Source of the DNA: Leucogyrophana mollusca
Lineage: Eukaryota > Basidiomycota > Agaricomycetes > Boletales
Reading direction: 5' to 3'
Assembly (NCBI GenBank): GCA_021014945.1
Contig: MU266334.1
Location: forward strand, 98,005-162,004
DNA length: 64,000 nt
Both the position numbers and the translations under genes were made by a program. Under the pieces are notes generated by a model. The model was not told the DNA's origin. It was given only the letters and a program-made list of their open reading frames with translations, and did no database searches. Shown one piece after another: positions 1-11,318 of the stretch; the first letter of the stretch is position 1, and each line of letters starts with the position of its first letter.

Positions 1-851
1 CTTGACAGACTTTGGTGATTTCAAGGCCAGTGGAAGGGGTGGTGGTGCCGGGCTCTTGGTCCGAGTCGATCGGCGCGGAGGTGGCATAGATGGAGGCGGA
101 GGATTGACAGGCGCTGGGGCAGGTGATGACTCCCTACGGCGCTTGGGAGTCGGCAGGCTGATGGAGGGCGCAGGCGTAGGCAGTTTACTCGGCACGGGGG
201 ACGAGCGGGGTGCAGCCTTTGGTGTAGACTTCCCAGTAGACCGGCGATAACTTGCGCTGGGATCGGGGTTGGCCTTGGCCACGTGTGGGATGACTTCCGC
301 AAGGTTGTACATCTCGGCGAACTCTGGCAGGAGGGCGATGTCGGGGCTGACCCACGTACCCGCGAGACGGACGATGTGAGGCTCCTTGGCGGAGCCGTTG
401 TTCCCAGAGAGCTCGAAGTTCTCTTTGACCCAATTCGTCTCCTTTTTCTCATCGAGCTCGCTGGCGGTGGGGAAGGCGGCGCGGAACATGGTAGTCAGGC
501 TGATAGCCCCGGTATCGAAGCGGCGGAGGATGAAGGCGTGGCTCCCGGGCTGCTGCGATTGTCAGGATGAGAAGCCGTGTCGCTTCGGATAGGGAGCTTA
601 CCGTTGGAATCTTCATGCGACCAACCTGGGCGAAGGTTAGCTGGGGACCGCTATCGCTTGACTCTGGACATAACGTACCAATACGTCGTGCCCATCGCGA
701 TCGAGGAGCTGATACTTTACAGGGGGTAATTTCGCCGGGTCAACTATGGGGTATGTGAGCGAGCTGTGCAGCGGATTTCGCGGGGAAAAAACGGACAAGA
801 GTTGAGGTGGGGGTTCTCGTGCCTCGTGGGGAGGTCTGGTCGTTGTGGCAT
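1..851 (-). CDS. Bqt4-like APSES/KilA-N domain protein (3' end outside window)
   Basis: Read on the minus strand, four exons join in frame: 851-797, 743-679, 625-602 and 549-1 (the last could begin at 552). The product starts MPQRPDLPTRHENPHL, continues VLVGRMKIPT, then FILRRFDTGAISLTTMFRAA and GTWVSPDIALLPEFAEMYNL. This order matches the APSES/KilA-N-type domain of fission yeast Bqt4, which anchors telomeres to the inner nuclear membrane; that role is inferred from the family. After the domain the protein becomes Ser/Pro/Arg-rich and low in complexity. The C-terminal part, where Bqt4 carries its membrane segment, lies beyond coordinate 1 and cannot be checked. A 24-nt exon (625-602) encodes VGRMKIPT. 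It could also be an APSES transcription-regulator relative. Confidence 0.82.
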
Positions 852-1249
852 GGTCTCTGGCGTTGAAATTGAGCTCGAGGTTAAGAACGTAAATCCGGGG
901 GAGATAAACCCAGGAAATCCAACAAAGTCACGTCCAAAACGCGTCCAACAAACATGGGATGGTGGGAAATCAGCAGCCACACAATTTCAATCTCCGATCA
1001 GCCTCATTTTGTGGCTCGTATGTTTTCTCCGAAAAACATATCGCAGCTGATGACAGTTGAGTGTGAAAAACACGAATTGCTGGTTCTAGTAGCCGGAGCT
1101 ATGCACTCACCTAACACTGACCGGTAATTTTAGCATCAAAGTCTATGAAGTTCTATACCTTGTACAACAAACCCGAAAAAACATGCATCCAGTACACAAG
1201 TGCCTAATCCCCAGCGCATCCCGAAACTTCCTCCATTATACAGTCGTCC
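852..1249. other. Intergenic: upstream of the Bqt4-like gene, downstream of PFK
   Basis: About 400 bases without a convincing gene. It must hold the promoter of the Bqt4-like gene and the 3' untranslated region of phosphofructokinase, both on the minus strand. I saw no TATA box, repeat or RNA gene that I can support. Confidence 0.6.
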
Positions 1250-4200
1250 TCAGAGCAACTCCGATCTCCCAACGAGGTCCTCCACCAACCCCCTGATGTC
1301 CTCCCACCACGCCGTCTTGCCCCTCCGGTTCTTCATGTCCGCGTGCTGCAGCATCTCCTGCACAGGCACCCACTTGATCGCCGAGCCCTGGATCGTGATC
1401 ACCGCAGCGCTCTCCGGCGGGGCCTGCTTGACCTTCGACGGCTGCTTCTGCAGCTCCTCGTGATGCTCCTCGAGGAAGGCCATGCACCGGAGCGACAGCC
1501 GCGCGGCGCGGGCACGGTCCATCGGCGACGGGACGCCGCCCTGCAGCGTGTGCCCGAGCGAGGCCGACCGCGAGTCGAAGAGCTCCCCGCCCTCTTCTTT
1601 GAACATCTTCGTGATGACGTCCGTGGTGTACACCGTCGAGGACGCCTCGTTTCTGCACGGTGGCGCGTGGCTTTGTTAGTTTTGTTATCGTGCTTCGTGC
1701 GGGGAATACGCACCGGATGACAAGGCGGCCCTCGCTGCGGCCCTTCGCGTCGAGTCCATAGCGGATCTTCAGGAACTTGACGTCGGCCCGCAGGGTATCG
1801 AGATCCATGCCGTGCTCGGGCGTGTACACGATACACGCGCCCGTCTGTGCAGACCAAAGAATTCAGCCACGCTCACGCTCGACGACACAGCGCCCTCACC
1901 GCCAACGCGCCCATCGTCGCGATGTACCCACACTTCCCCCCCTGCGTCTCCACCACAAACACCCTATTCCTGCTCGCCGACGCGCTCTGCTTGATCGAGT
2001 CGCACGCGTCCACGAGCGCGTTCAGGCTCGTGTCGCTCCCGAGGCTGAACTCGGTCATGGGGACGTTGTTCGAGATCGTCGCGGGGAGGTGCACCATCGG
2101 GATGTGGAACGCGGGGTAGTGCTTCCGCCCGTTGTCCAGTATCAGCAGCGCGTTGAACGCCTCGAACCCGCCGATCATCATCAGCGCGTGGAAGTTGTGC
2201 TCCTGGAAGCGCGCAGCGACCGCGCCGAGGTCGACGTCCGGGAGCGTGCGATTGGTGCCGAGTTCTGAGCCGCCGCGGGCGGTCCAGCCGTCGACGCCGA
2301 GCCAGGAGAGCTCGTGGATGTTGTCGTCGAGGAGGCCGCGGAAGCCGTTGTGGATGGCGAGGGGGCGGTGGCCTTGGCGGATGCAGTAGCGGACTGCGGC
2401 GCGTGTTGCGGCGTTCATTCCTCCGGCAGGGGCGCCCATGCTGCAGAGTAGTGCATTAGTGGAAACAGCCTCGTTGAGGTGGCGTGAAGACTGTACTGCA
2501 TGATTGCCACCCGCATTCTCTGCGTCGATGTGTTAATAGATAGACTCAAGAGACAGTATGTACCGCGTACGAACCTTATAATGAGCAAGCTGCTTTTCCT
2601 TGTACAGAGCTGAGGTGGCGAAGAAGCCTTCCAAACTTTGGTGGAATTCGGGGTCGCGAAGTGACATCGCCTTTGCAAAGTCTTTCGCGGCGATAGCCTC
2701 CGCAACCGCTCTTGTCTATCATAATTCCATGAGGTAGGTTAGCCCGCACACGGGCCAGCAGTACGCACCATCGCAACCGCCTCCATGAGTGGCACACGGG
2801 TGATCTTGTTCTCCCTCACGCCAATCATATAAGACGGCGTTTCCGGCGTGGCTTCCAGCAGAGCCTTGACCGCTTCCTCGCCTTGCAGTGTTGGCTACAC
2901 GCCCGTCAGCAGTGTGCTATACAGCATCCCACGAGAACAGAGCCGCACCAAAATGCGGTCAAAGGCACACGGGCGACCGCCACGCTGCGTGTGCCCCAGC
3001 GTCGTTACCCGCGTATCGAGGCCGAGGCGCTCCGTGAGGACGTCCTTGACGTAGTCGGCACGGATGGGCTGGAGGTTTGCGTCGTGCGCGCCTTCTGCGA
3101 CGATCACGATCGTTTTGCGCTTGCCGATTTCTCGGTGCTGTACGGAGGGGTGGTGAGAGGGCAGGACGCTGATGGAAACATGGTAGTTTTACGCGTTGTA
3201 TCTCAGCACACATTTCATCCTCCCAGGGGTTCGCTTCCGGGGGTCGCTCGGGGATGAATATAAAGTCCGCGCCCGAGCTGCACACTCTTAGAGCGACGCT
3301 CGTCTATACAGCGACGTTTCTATCCTCACCTAACACCTGCCAGGAGGGCGAGCCAACCACAATGCCTGCCCATAACCTCGAGTACGAACGCGCGCGAGTG
3401 GGACGCGGCGGTAGAGTTGATGTTGTCGATGGCCTCGCAAATACGATGCAGCGCCGTCGGTGCGCCGATGGTGAGGTCCGTCATGGACATGTCGTTGTCG
3501 ATCGAGCCGACGAGGCCGACGATCTTGAGATGCCCGTGCTTCGCTGCCTGCTCTTCCGTGATCTTACCCTGCGAACGCAGCTCCGCGACGAGTTTGGGCC
3601 ATTCCGATCTGAAGACGTCTGCGCCGGAGAGCGAGCCGTCGCCGCCGCAGACGACGAGCGCGTCGATGCCCTCCTTGATCATATTGTTCGCGGCTGCGAG
3701 CCGTCCTTCGGTGGTCCTAAACACGGCAGAGCGCGCGGTGCCGATCAAGGTCCCTCCCTGAGGTGATAATTAGCTAGCTCGATCATACCCGGAGAGCGCA
3801 GAGCGTACGCACCTCTGCGAACCAACCCCTGACATCGTCCCAGCCCACTCGGACGATGTATCTGCCCTTGAGGGAGCGGCCGCCAGGATGGTCGCCGGTA
3901 CCGTCGCGGAGGAGATCGCCGTCGCCGAAACGGAGGTTGCTGAGAAGGTTAGAGGCCTGTCCGCCATGAGCGTGTTTGACTGCGGCGGGGACTGTGGGCG
4001 GCTCTGGGTGTATGGCGTGGACCTGTGTATTACCGCGTACGAGGCCCTCGTAGCCTTCGCGGACGATCCAGGTTTCGCATCCTCTGTGGAGATGGAGAGA
4101 TGGTGGTGAGATTATAATAATAAAAGAAGATGTGTGGGTAAATTGCTAGGAAGAGAAGGACCTTATTATGCCTGTTTTTACGACTGCACGGACGACGGCA

Positions 4201-4262
4201 TTCATGCCAGCGCTGTCGCCGCCCGAGGTGAGGACAGCGAGCTTCATCCTTGGTTCCGACAT
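1250..4262 (-). CDS. pfkA: ATP-dependent 6-phosphofructokinase
   Basis: Commits glycolysis by phosphorylating fructose 6-phosphate to fructose 1,6-bisphosphate in the cytosol. Eleven exons sum to 2,439 nt (812 codons plus stop): 4262-4162, 4083-3813, 3757-3330, 3277-3193, 3137-2949, 2894-2769, 2715-2575, 2519-2497, 2440-1900, 1844-1714 and 1652-1250. The length fits the eukaryotic tandem-domain enzyme. The N-terminal half has the ATP loop [20 protein letters not shown], the GGDGS motif, the catalytic [11 protein letters not shown] segment and [10 protein letters not shown]. The second half restarts with [20 protein letters not shown] and holds [10 protein letters not shown], as expected of the regulatory domain. 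Exon 8 is only 23 nt. The ATG at 4262 is chosen because the conserved N-terminus follows at once; a TTAAATA box lies about 33 bases upstream. Confidence 0.97.
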
Positions 4263-4889
4263 TGTGTCGGGGGAAGGGATTGTGATGGGAGTCGGTATTT
4301 AAGCAGGAGGGCGGCGATAATGGAGATTATTACGATCGATGACAGGCGCTATGCTGGTGACTACCGATAGTCTGTAGCAAGCTATGGCAAACTTATAGCA
4401 GTGCTCTTAGTCGTTGTCAGTGTCACTAGTATTCGTTGGGCGTGGTGCCTATGCCGTAGACCTGAGGCTTCCTAAGGCAGGTCACTGCGGCCATGTCCTT
4501 GTGCGATTTCACGCGATGAGTTGATAGGAATTATGATACAGCATCCCCCGGACTTGCAAGAAATGGCAGCCTGCGCAATAGTACAGTACAGCACATACAT
4601 CAAACGCCAAGGGCGTGGTTGGCAGAATGCGTTGATAAGCGATCGACTGGTCGCGTCGCGTAGAGGTCACTCGCTGATCGGGACTCGGACATTCCGCCAC
4701 TGCGTTATTGATCGCTCGAACAGGTCCAGGTGGCTTATCGAGTAAAATGTACACTCATTCGTACTCGGTAACACCCCCCAGTGCACCGTTTTCCGCCCCC
4801 ACGTCTCAGCCCCACCCCCACGCTCGCCAAAAAAAAATGCCATGCGTATTATATTTACCATCCCCTGTCCATGCACACCAAACAAAAAC
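4263..4889. other. Intergenic: PFK promoter and exchanger 3' region
   Basis: About 630 bases between two minus-strand genes. The right part is the 3' region of the cation exchanger, with an adenine run on the plus strand near 4830. The left part is the phosphofructokinase promoter. No extra open frame looks like a gene. Confidence 0.6.
4295..4301 (-). promoter_or_regulatory. Possible TATA element of PFK
   Basis: The minus strand reads TTAAATA here, 33-40 bases before the phosphofructokinase start codon. Position and composition suit a core promoter element, but this rests on sequence alone and such a short AT match can occur by chance. Confidence 0.35.
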
Positions 4890-7565
4890 CTAATACCTAA
4901 GCTCAACGAACAAATTCGCAGCCATGAGCACAAAATAGCACCCGACGAGGAACAGCCCCCAGCGCCGCGTGAGGAAGTACCCATTGAACGGCACCACCAG
5001 CAACGTCACCACCAACAGCGCCAGCAGCCCGACCGTGCTCGTCACGAGCGTCGGCGTGAAGTGCAGCCGGTATGGCGCCGCGGTGTTGTTGATGATGTAC
5101 GACCCTGAGATGCCGACCCCGAGGAGGATGTTCAGCATCGGCCCGCCGAAGCACGCGGAGAAGCCCATGATGGGCGCGAAGACCTGTGTGCGCGAGATTA
5201 GTGGGAGACCGGGAGGGAGGGAAGGGGACTCACAGCGACGCTCATATTTGCGACCAGGTCCGCGAGCGAGTTTCCGACGGCAAATATCGTCAGCCCAATG
5301 ATCGCGTCCGAGAGACCAAAGATGAAACCGAACGTCTGTCCGGCGCGTCAGCCACAAGCGGAGACGAAGCGGCCGGACGTTGCGTACCTGGAGGACGTTC
5401 ACGACCTCGTCTGCAATTGCCATGATCCACACGATGGCGACCAGGAACCCCATCGAGCACCGCGCCATGCGTGCCGTAGGATGCGCGCCGCCGTCCGCGA
5501 AGATGAGTACGAGAAGCCCCGTCGCGACGCCTGCTATCCCCGTACCGAGCAGCAGCCAATCCGCGTGTGCCGTCCCGCCTGCACAACCGCACCGGCGTCA
5601 GCACGCAATAGAACTAGAACGCAAACACGCACCAAACAGGACGCCCACGCCGAATAACGGTCCGCATGCACACTGCGCAGCCATAAGCCACTTGTTGAAC
5701 TTCATCTCATGCAGGTCCTCCTGAACCTCTTCCTCGGCAATCAGCGCCCGCTCCACACCCTCCTCCTCAAAGTCGATCAGCCGCGCCTCGCTCGCATTGC
5801 CCTGGTGGTGGTGGTGATGTAGCTTCTCCTCACGGGAATCCTGCGACTCGTAGGGCATGACGACAACGGGCAACGTCAGCGTTAGCGCCATCACGGCAGG
5901 GGCCGCCAACAGCGACGCAACCTTCCCCAGGAGCGTCTTTGATCGAAAGTGATGCAGCGAAGGAAAGAGGATGTGGTACGTGCGCCCGAGGACCCAGCCC
6001 ACGCGCTGGCGGCGGGTCGGCGGCGTATACGTCTCCACCTCGGTATCAGCGTCCGACGACCCAGACGGCGATGCCGGCGTCCGCGATATTGATGGTATCG
6101 TCGGTATCGTCATCGGCGACTGATCCTCCTCGCGGTCTTCAACGATAGACTGGCTGAGCAGCATGCGCGGCGAGCGCTCGTTGAGCGGCACGCCGAGCGC
6201 AGCGTCCCAGGGGTCGACCTCGGAGTAGTGGCTGGGGGTGTGGGACCCGGAGCGCGTGCGGCGGTGGTGGTAGCGGCCGCCCGCGTACGGCGTGACGGGG
6301 CTGTCGAAGATGCTGAGCGAGGAAGACGAGGCCTGGTTCTGCAGCGAGGCGACGACCTGGCGGAACTCGAGCGCGCCGACGAGGGAGAAGGAGGGCATCT
6401 GCGTGAGGTGCGGGGTCTGGATGGGGGAGGGCGTGCGGGAGTGCGGGCGCGGGGGCAGCTGGGTCTGGAGTCCGAGCCGCGGGGGTATGGGGCTGGATAT
6501 GGCGCGACCGCGGACGGGGATCGGGGACGCGACGGGGACGGTGAGCGAGTTGGAGGACGCGGATGCGGGTGGTGCTTTGGGACGCGGTTAGCTAATGGAG
6601 CAACCAGGCGCATAAATCACTCACGGACGTCTCTGTAAGGCTCGACCTCGTCCCGAAATGGCGATATCACGGGCTCTTCTTCTCCATACTCGGCACGTAT
6701 GAGTGCCTCCACGCGGCGTTTACGCTCCTGTCTTCTCTCCCACCAGCTGCCTAGCACGACGGTGGTGGCGTAGACGAAGTACATAAAGACCAGCAGCCAC
6801 GACTCCCAGGGCAGTATCTCGCCGTCCCACAGGATGACGAGGAGCATCCCGACGGCGACGGTGAAGAAGCCGACATCGCGCAAGAAGGGCGTGCGGTCGA
6901 CCTTGAATGGCTTTATGATGCACATGGAGCCGACGACGCAGGACACGATGAACGATGCAGCGCCGAGGAGCTCGCCGATGGCCAGGCTGCCCGAGTCGGC
7001 GCGCATCGCAGAAAAGGTGGAGAATACGTCAGGGCTGGCATTTCCAAAAGCAAGGAAGGTGACGCCTGCCACGTTTTCGTCGAGCCCGAGGAACTGGGCT
7101 ATCGTGGCGAGGTTTGGGGTGAAGAAGTCGGAGGCGCTTATGCCGAGGGTGGAGAAGAGGAACAAGAGCCAGACGAGGAGGCCTGCGAAGATGAAGGGTC
7201 GGGTGGCCGGTTCTGAGCAGAAATATAGCTGCAGATAGGGAATTGACAAGAAAGTGTCTGTTGCGGGACAGTCGTCTCGTACGTGCGAGCACTGATCCGG
7301 GCCTATTTCGAAAGCGAGAGGCTGGCACTGTGCGTGACTGCGAAGTAAGTAGCGGGTAGACTCTCGAGATAAAAGTGCGGACCTTTGCCTCTGCTGTTAG
7401 AAGGGCAGATATGTTAGAATAAGTAGAAAGGCTGCGCTTGGAGAAGGAGGACAGCGGGCTGGAGGCCTCGGACTGGTATGGGACGGCATAGCGGCTCTGT
7501 GACCAGATAACGCAGTTTATAGCGAGACAAACCACGAAGAAGAGCTTTGCATTAGCAGCAGACAT
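4890..7565 (-). CDS. Na+/Ca2+ exchanger family protein (NCLX/YDL206W-like)
   Basis: A cation/Ca2+ antiporter of the CaCA superfamily in an internal membrane; by family either mitochondrial (NCLX) or vacuolar/ER. Six exons, 7565-7383, 7327-6625, 6574-5633, 5578-5388, 5335-5234 and 5183-4890, sum to 2,415 nt, giving 804 residues. After an N-terminal hydrophobic segment come a conserved Cys cluster (QCSHVRDDC) and the first exchanger domain, with alpha-1 motif GNASPDVFSTFSAM. A long hydrophilic loop follows, Ser/Pro-rich and with a His run (HHHHHH-like, about 5810-5830). The second domain carries alpha-2 motif GNSLADLVANMSVA. Membrane segments cluster at both ends, the classical layout. The ATG at 7565 gives MSAANAKLFFVVCLAINCV, a plausible signal or first membrane segment. 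Cation specificity cannot be read from sequence alone. Confidence 0.9.
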
Positions 7566-9583
7566 TGATGATAAGAAGACTTGGGGCGATGGAGCGCTGC
7601 TGGAGTTTACATGCAGGTAGAATGGCTTATAAGGTGGTCGTAGCTGGAAGAGCGTAAGAGGTCCCGCTGCAGCATGCATTAATGATAATATAGCTCATTT
7701 ATTATACAATTATTTTACAAGCAATAATACGGACTATTCTGGTTCCTAGAGCGAGGAGGAGAGGGACCTCGATGGGGAATCATTCAAGCCAAAGAACAAC
7801 GGCTTTGTGGGAACGACGCAGAGTCATCGAGAGCCATCGAATCGATTGTGGACCAGTGACGGATATGAGCTCAACTGCGGCCCCAGTACGGTGGATACTG
7901 CGCAATACATGAGGACATGGCTCCACCCCAGGGCTTACCTTAGCTCTACGGCAACATTGGCAGCGCATAGTGATAGCGACTAATGACACTGCTATGAGCT
8001 TGCGAGAGACTGACTATTCGTAGCCACCAACATAGCTCAGAGTATGTAAAGCCTGATCTACATCTTATCGATCCTGATGCAGCAGTTCCCAGCGCTTCGT
8101 CGCCCCTCTTGTCAATGTACGCATGCTTCTCCAGCGATACACGCAAGCTAGAAGCCGCTTTACGTGCCGCATGTACTACCAGAGGCTGAGCGCTGAGGCG
8201 TAGTAGTCTCTGGTTGCACATGCCGCATGCCAGCACCAGTCGAAATGGAGATCAAAGGAACGTGGTGGGGCAACCCAGCTGGGCCCTGGCGCTTCGTTCT
8301 GCGTCGCTTTCGATAACTCCGAGGGTCAGGATTAGAGGGGGCCTATGAACCGAGTACGGTCCAATCCAGGTATCTATGATCCCGACTTGCGACCATTAGT
8401 CGGCCTTGCGATGATAGTTGTGCATGAGGCAAAGGCGGCTGTGGAGCGTGTTGTACGAGTTCAAGGCATAGAATGAAATCTGTAGGAATAAATTCCGATC
8501 CAGAGTGAACGTCGTCGTAGAATTTACGGGGGTTCTTGGTGCTTGGCTAGTGCCACGTGGGCTCTAAAGTCCCAATCAGACCGCAACGTGACGTGTCTTG
8601 CTTCGACCTATCACTGTGCTCCTTTTACAACAAACAGGAACCCAGACTCGGACCTGAAAATTGGTGGCAAGAGGTACGAATACGAGAACGATATCCTCGA
8701 GATGGCCACGAAACTCAAAGAAGGCGTTGAATGCTTACCTACGTGGCCCACCGATCGAACTCGCGCCCAACTTCTGGTGTTTTGCCTCGACGAATGAGCC
8801 GCAGCTTACAGCGGCCCTGGGTTTTCTATTCCAGTTGCATGATTCGGACTGCGGTAGGCATTCATTCATAGACAGTCGAATGCCAATCAGAGAATCAGAC
8901 AGACCACGCAGAAGGTCGACCCCATGTCGACCACGCCACACAACTCTTAGGGAGGTCTGGATAGGCGACACCACCGGTATCTACACTTCCATACAACTTC
9001 TACAGCCTCTAAATTGTGTTAGTTCACTGCTGATAGTTTTAAAAAGGTGTGCCACCACCGCTTTCTTCAGTTCCTGTCGTCTGGTTCTGAGGAGGGGGAA
9101 CAACACCTGATCATTCTGGTCCGTGGCAAGATCAGTTTGGTAACCCATGATTCCATTTCGTACTTGAAACGTGCACTGAAGCTTAGAACATCGTGAGTCA
9201 GGAGTATGTCTGGTGAAAACGGAAAGCTGTGTCCAAGTTGTCCGCTTTTGCACGAGCTTTGAGATGTAGGGAGGTATAAGCCGAAGGTTCCATTTCCTCC
9301 ATAAATGAAGATAGCAATTGAATACTGTATTGAAGCTTTTGTAAGGAAAAGCCAGCGCCAGGAAGACGACGGGGTAATAGATAAGGAAAGCCCGCGTCAG
9401 GTGCGTCACCAACGTCGGGCGACGCGGTCGAGCACGCACCGAGACGTGCTTCAGGGAAAGAGCCTGATTCCTTCCAGGTAAGAGAAGGGGTCGCCGAGAG
9501 GTACATGTAGCACATCCTGGGTCAAGCATCTCGTGTAACGGTCACGATCAATGACACGATCGACTCAAGAGCACCTACCAACC
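7566..9583. other. Gene-poor region with one copy of a dispersed repeat
   Basis: Two kilobases without a gene I can support. The first part is the promoter side of the exchanger. A minus-strand ATG frame of 182 codons (9529-8981) has no recognisable motif or membrane or secretion signal and is probably chance. Bases about 8765-8945 are a diverged copy of 11520-11705. No tRNA or transposon ends were seen. Confidence 0.5.
8765..8945 (+). repeat. Diverged direct repeat, copy 1
   Basis: This stretch aligns by eye with 11520-11705 in the same orientation. Shared words include TGCCTCGAC, GAGCC.CAGCT, TTGCATGAT.CGGACTGCG and a common downstream TCAGAGA.TAGACAGA-like block. On the plus strand both copies can be read as related peptides around ASTNEPQL and LHD.DC. 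The copies have diverged with small indels. I do not recognise the element. Confidence 0.6.
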
Positions 9584-11318
9584 TCATCTCGAGCAGCATC
9601 TCAAGAAACATATGTAATCCAGACATCCAACATACTCATACTCATCTGAGGAATCGGAGCCGTCATCACTCTCGTCCTCAACAACAACCCTTGCTCTACG
9701 TGCTCGGGTTTTACGATCTCGAGGCGCAGCGATGACCACCCGCTGGCAGAAAGGCGACATCAGGCACGGCGAACAGGGACGTGGATGGATATACGCACGG
9801 GAAAGTCCTGTGCGTGAGGGACGTCGACAACTGGAGGTGCGGCTGGTTGGTTCCGGACTCCTGAGCTTGGGTGCATCATGGTCGATGAACCACGTCGTGG
9901 GGTTCTCGGGCGAAAACGAGCCCATAGCCGTGTGAGGCGTCCCGGCTGCGACGCCTTGGGCGGTGCCGGGGGGTCTGTGGCAACGTTTTCTGCTTTGGGT
10001 GCACGTCGGGGTGGCGGGCGACCTCCAGGATGCGGCTCTAGCGTAGCAGGTAGCTAGAAACACGTAGACTCAATACCTCCAAAATGAAATAGGCGCAGAA
10101 AACAACAAACGTCGAGGATCGAATCATATGCCGGGTCTGAGACATGGGTCCGAGTCACCTTTTGTATCCCCGAAGGCACGCGATGCCCAGATTGAGCGTG
10201 ACCGACGTCTGCGGTTGCGGGTAACTGGTGGATTCAAATGAGGGTCGGCACAGCTGGAAAGACGATGGACTCACATCGAGAATTGATGAGTCAAGAAGCT
10301 CTCCCTTATTGGTATTGCGAGTCCCGTTTTTAGGAACGCTCGCTATGTAGCTTGCGATGGCAGCTTCGACATCCCATATGCGGGTATTCCCGTCAGCTCC
10401 TGAGCTCGCAACGTATTTGCCATCGGGAGAGTAAGTCATGCCTCTGCCCATCTCGCCATTGTTGAGGGGCCTAGCGGCAAGTCGGCCTGTAGCAGAGTCC
10501 CAAATGCACACCGTACCATCTATCGAGGCGCTGGCGATTCTCCGGCCATCTGGTGATAATGCAAGAGAGACGACCGCCCCCTTGTGTCCCGTCAACGGCC
10601 CATTTCTGAGACGACCATCTTGAGTATCTAAAATCTGTATGTCCCCGTTTCCCACTCCGAGTATTATTTGACTCCCATCATGCGAGAACACGATGCTACG
10701 CGAATAGTAGAGGTGATCCACCCGGAAAGGCCCCGCAACGGGCGACCCATCGGCTGCGCCCCATACTCTGGTTGTGCCGTCATATGAGGTGCTCGCAAGC
10801 TTCTCTCCATCTACAGACCAAGCAACTGCGGCCACAGCGTTTGTGTGGCCTTCCATCGGCCCCGTCACTTGTGCACCTGTTTCTAAATCCCATTTCTGTA
10901 AGATGTTGCTACCGGAGCCAGTGACCACATATCGGCTGTCTGGGGAGATGGCAAGCGAAAACACAACCCCCGCGTCAAAGGTGTGGATCAAGCGCCGTGT
11001 TTCGAAATCCCATATGCGTGCTGGATACGAGCCCAGGTAGACACTGACAATTTTCTTGCCATCTGGTGAAATGGCTAATTCCCATATCTCTTGGTCGTTT
11101 GGTTCGAGTGGTGCACCGACAGTTTCGCCTGTCGCAACTTCCCAAATATGAATACTCTTGTCCCCAGAGCCGCTAACAATGAAGCGACCATCAGGAGTAT
11201 ATGCAACGGATTGGACAGGCGGGGCATGGCCCTTGAGTATTTTGGTGCAGAAAGGTCTGGGTTCAGAGGCGGGAGCAGCAGCCGGAGTGGTGATGTCTGT
11301 AGTCGATGAACTTGACAT
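9584..11318 (-). CDS. WD40 repeat protein with acidic and Cys-rich C-terminal tail
   Basis: A seven-bladed beta-propeller, presumably a protein-binding scaffold. Exons 11318-10275, 10224-10159, 10053-9799 and 9742-9584 sum to 1,524 nt (507 residues). Seven WD repeats fill residues about 25-325, for example KILKGHAPPVQSVAYTPDG and LSPDGRRIASASIDGTVCIW. The ELLDSSILD-LPATA segment after the propeller is typical of a large Agaricomycete WD40 family. The tail runs through a proline/arginine-rich stretch, an acidic block (VVVEDESDDGSDSSDE) and ends GCLDYICFLRCCSR, a cysteine cluster that could be palmitoylated; that is inference. The acceptor at about 10054 is the least certain junction. The start is a genuine ATG. 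Partner and pathway are unknown. Confidence 0.85.

Noticed and set aside
8981..9529. 182-codon minus-strand frame with a genuine ATG
   Set aside because: No family motif, no signal peptide or membrane segment, and no plausible splice partners; part of it overlaps short competing frames.
7566..9583. Search for tRNA genes or transposon ends in the gene-poor stretches
   Set aside because: No A/B box pair with a foldable arm set, no terminal inverted repeats and no target-site duplications could be found by eye.
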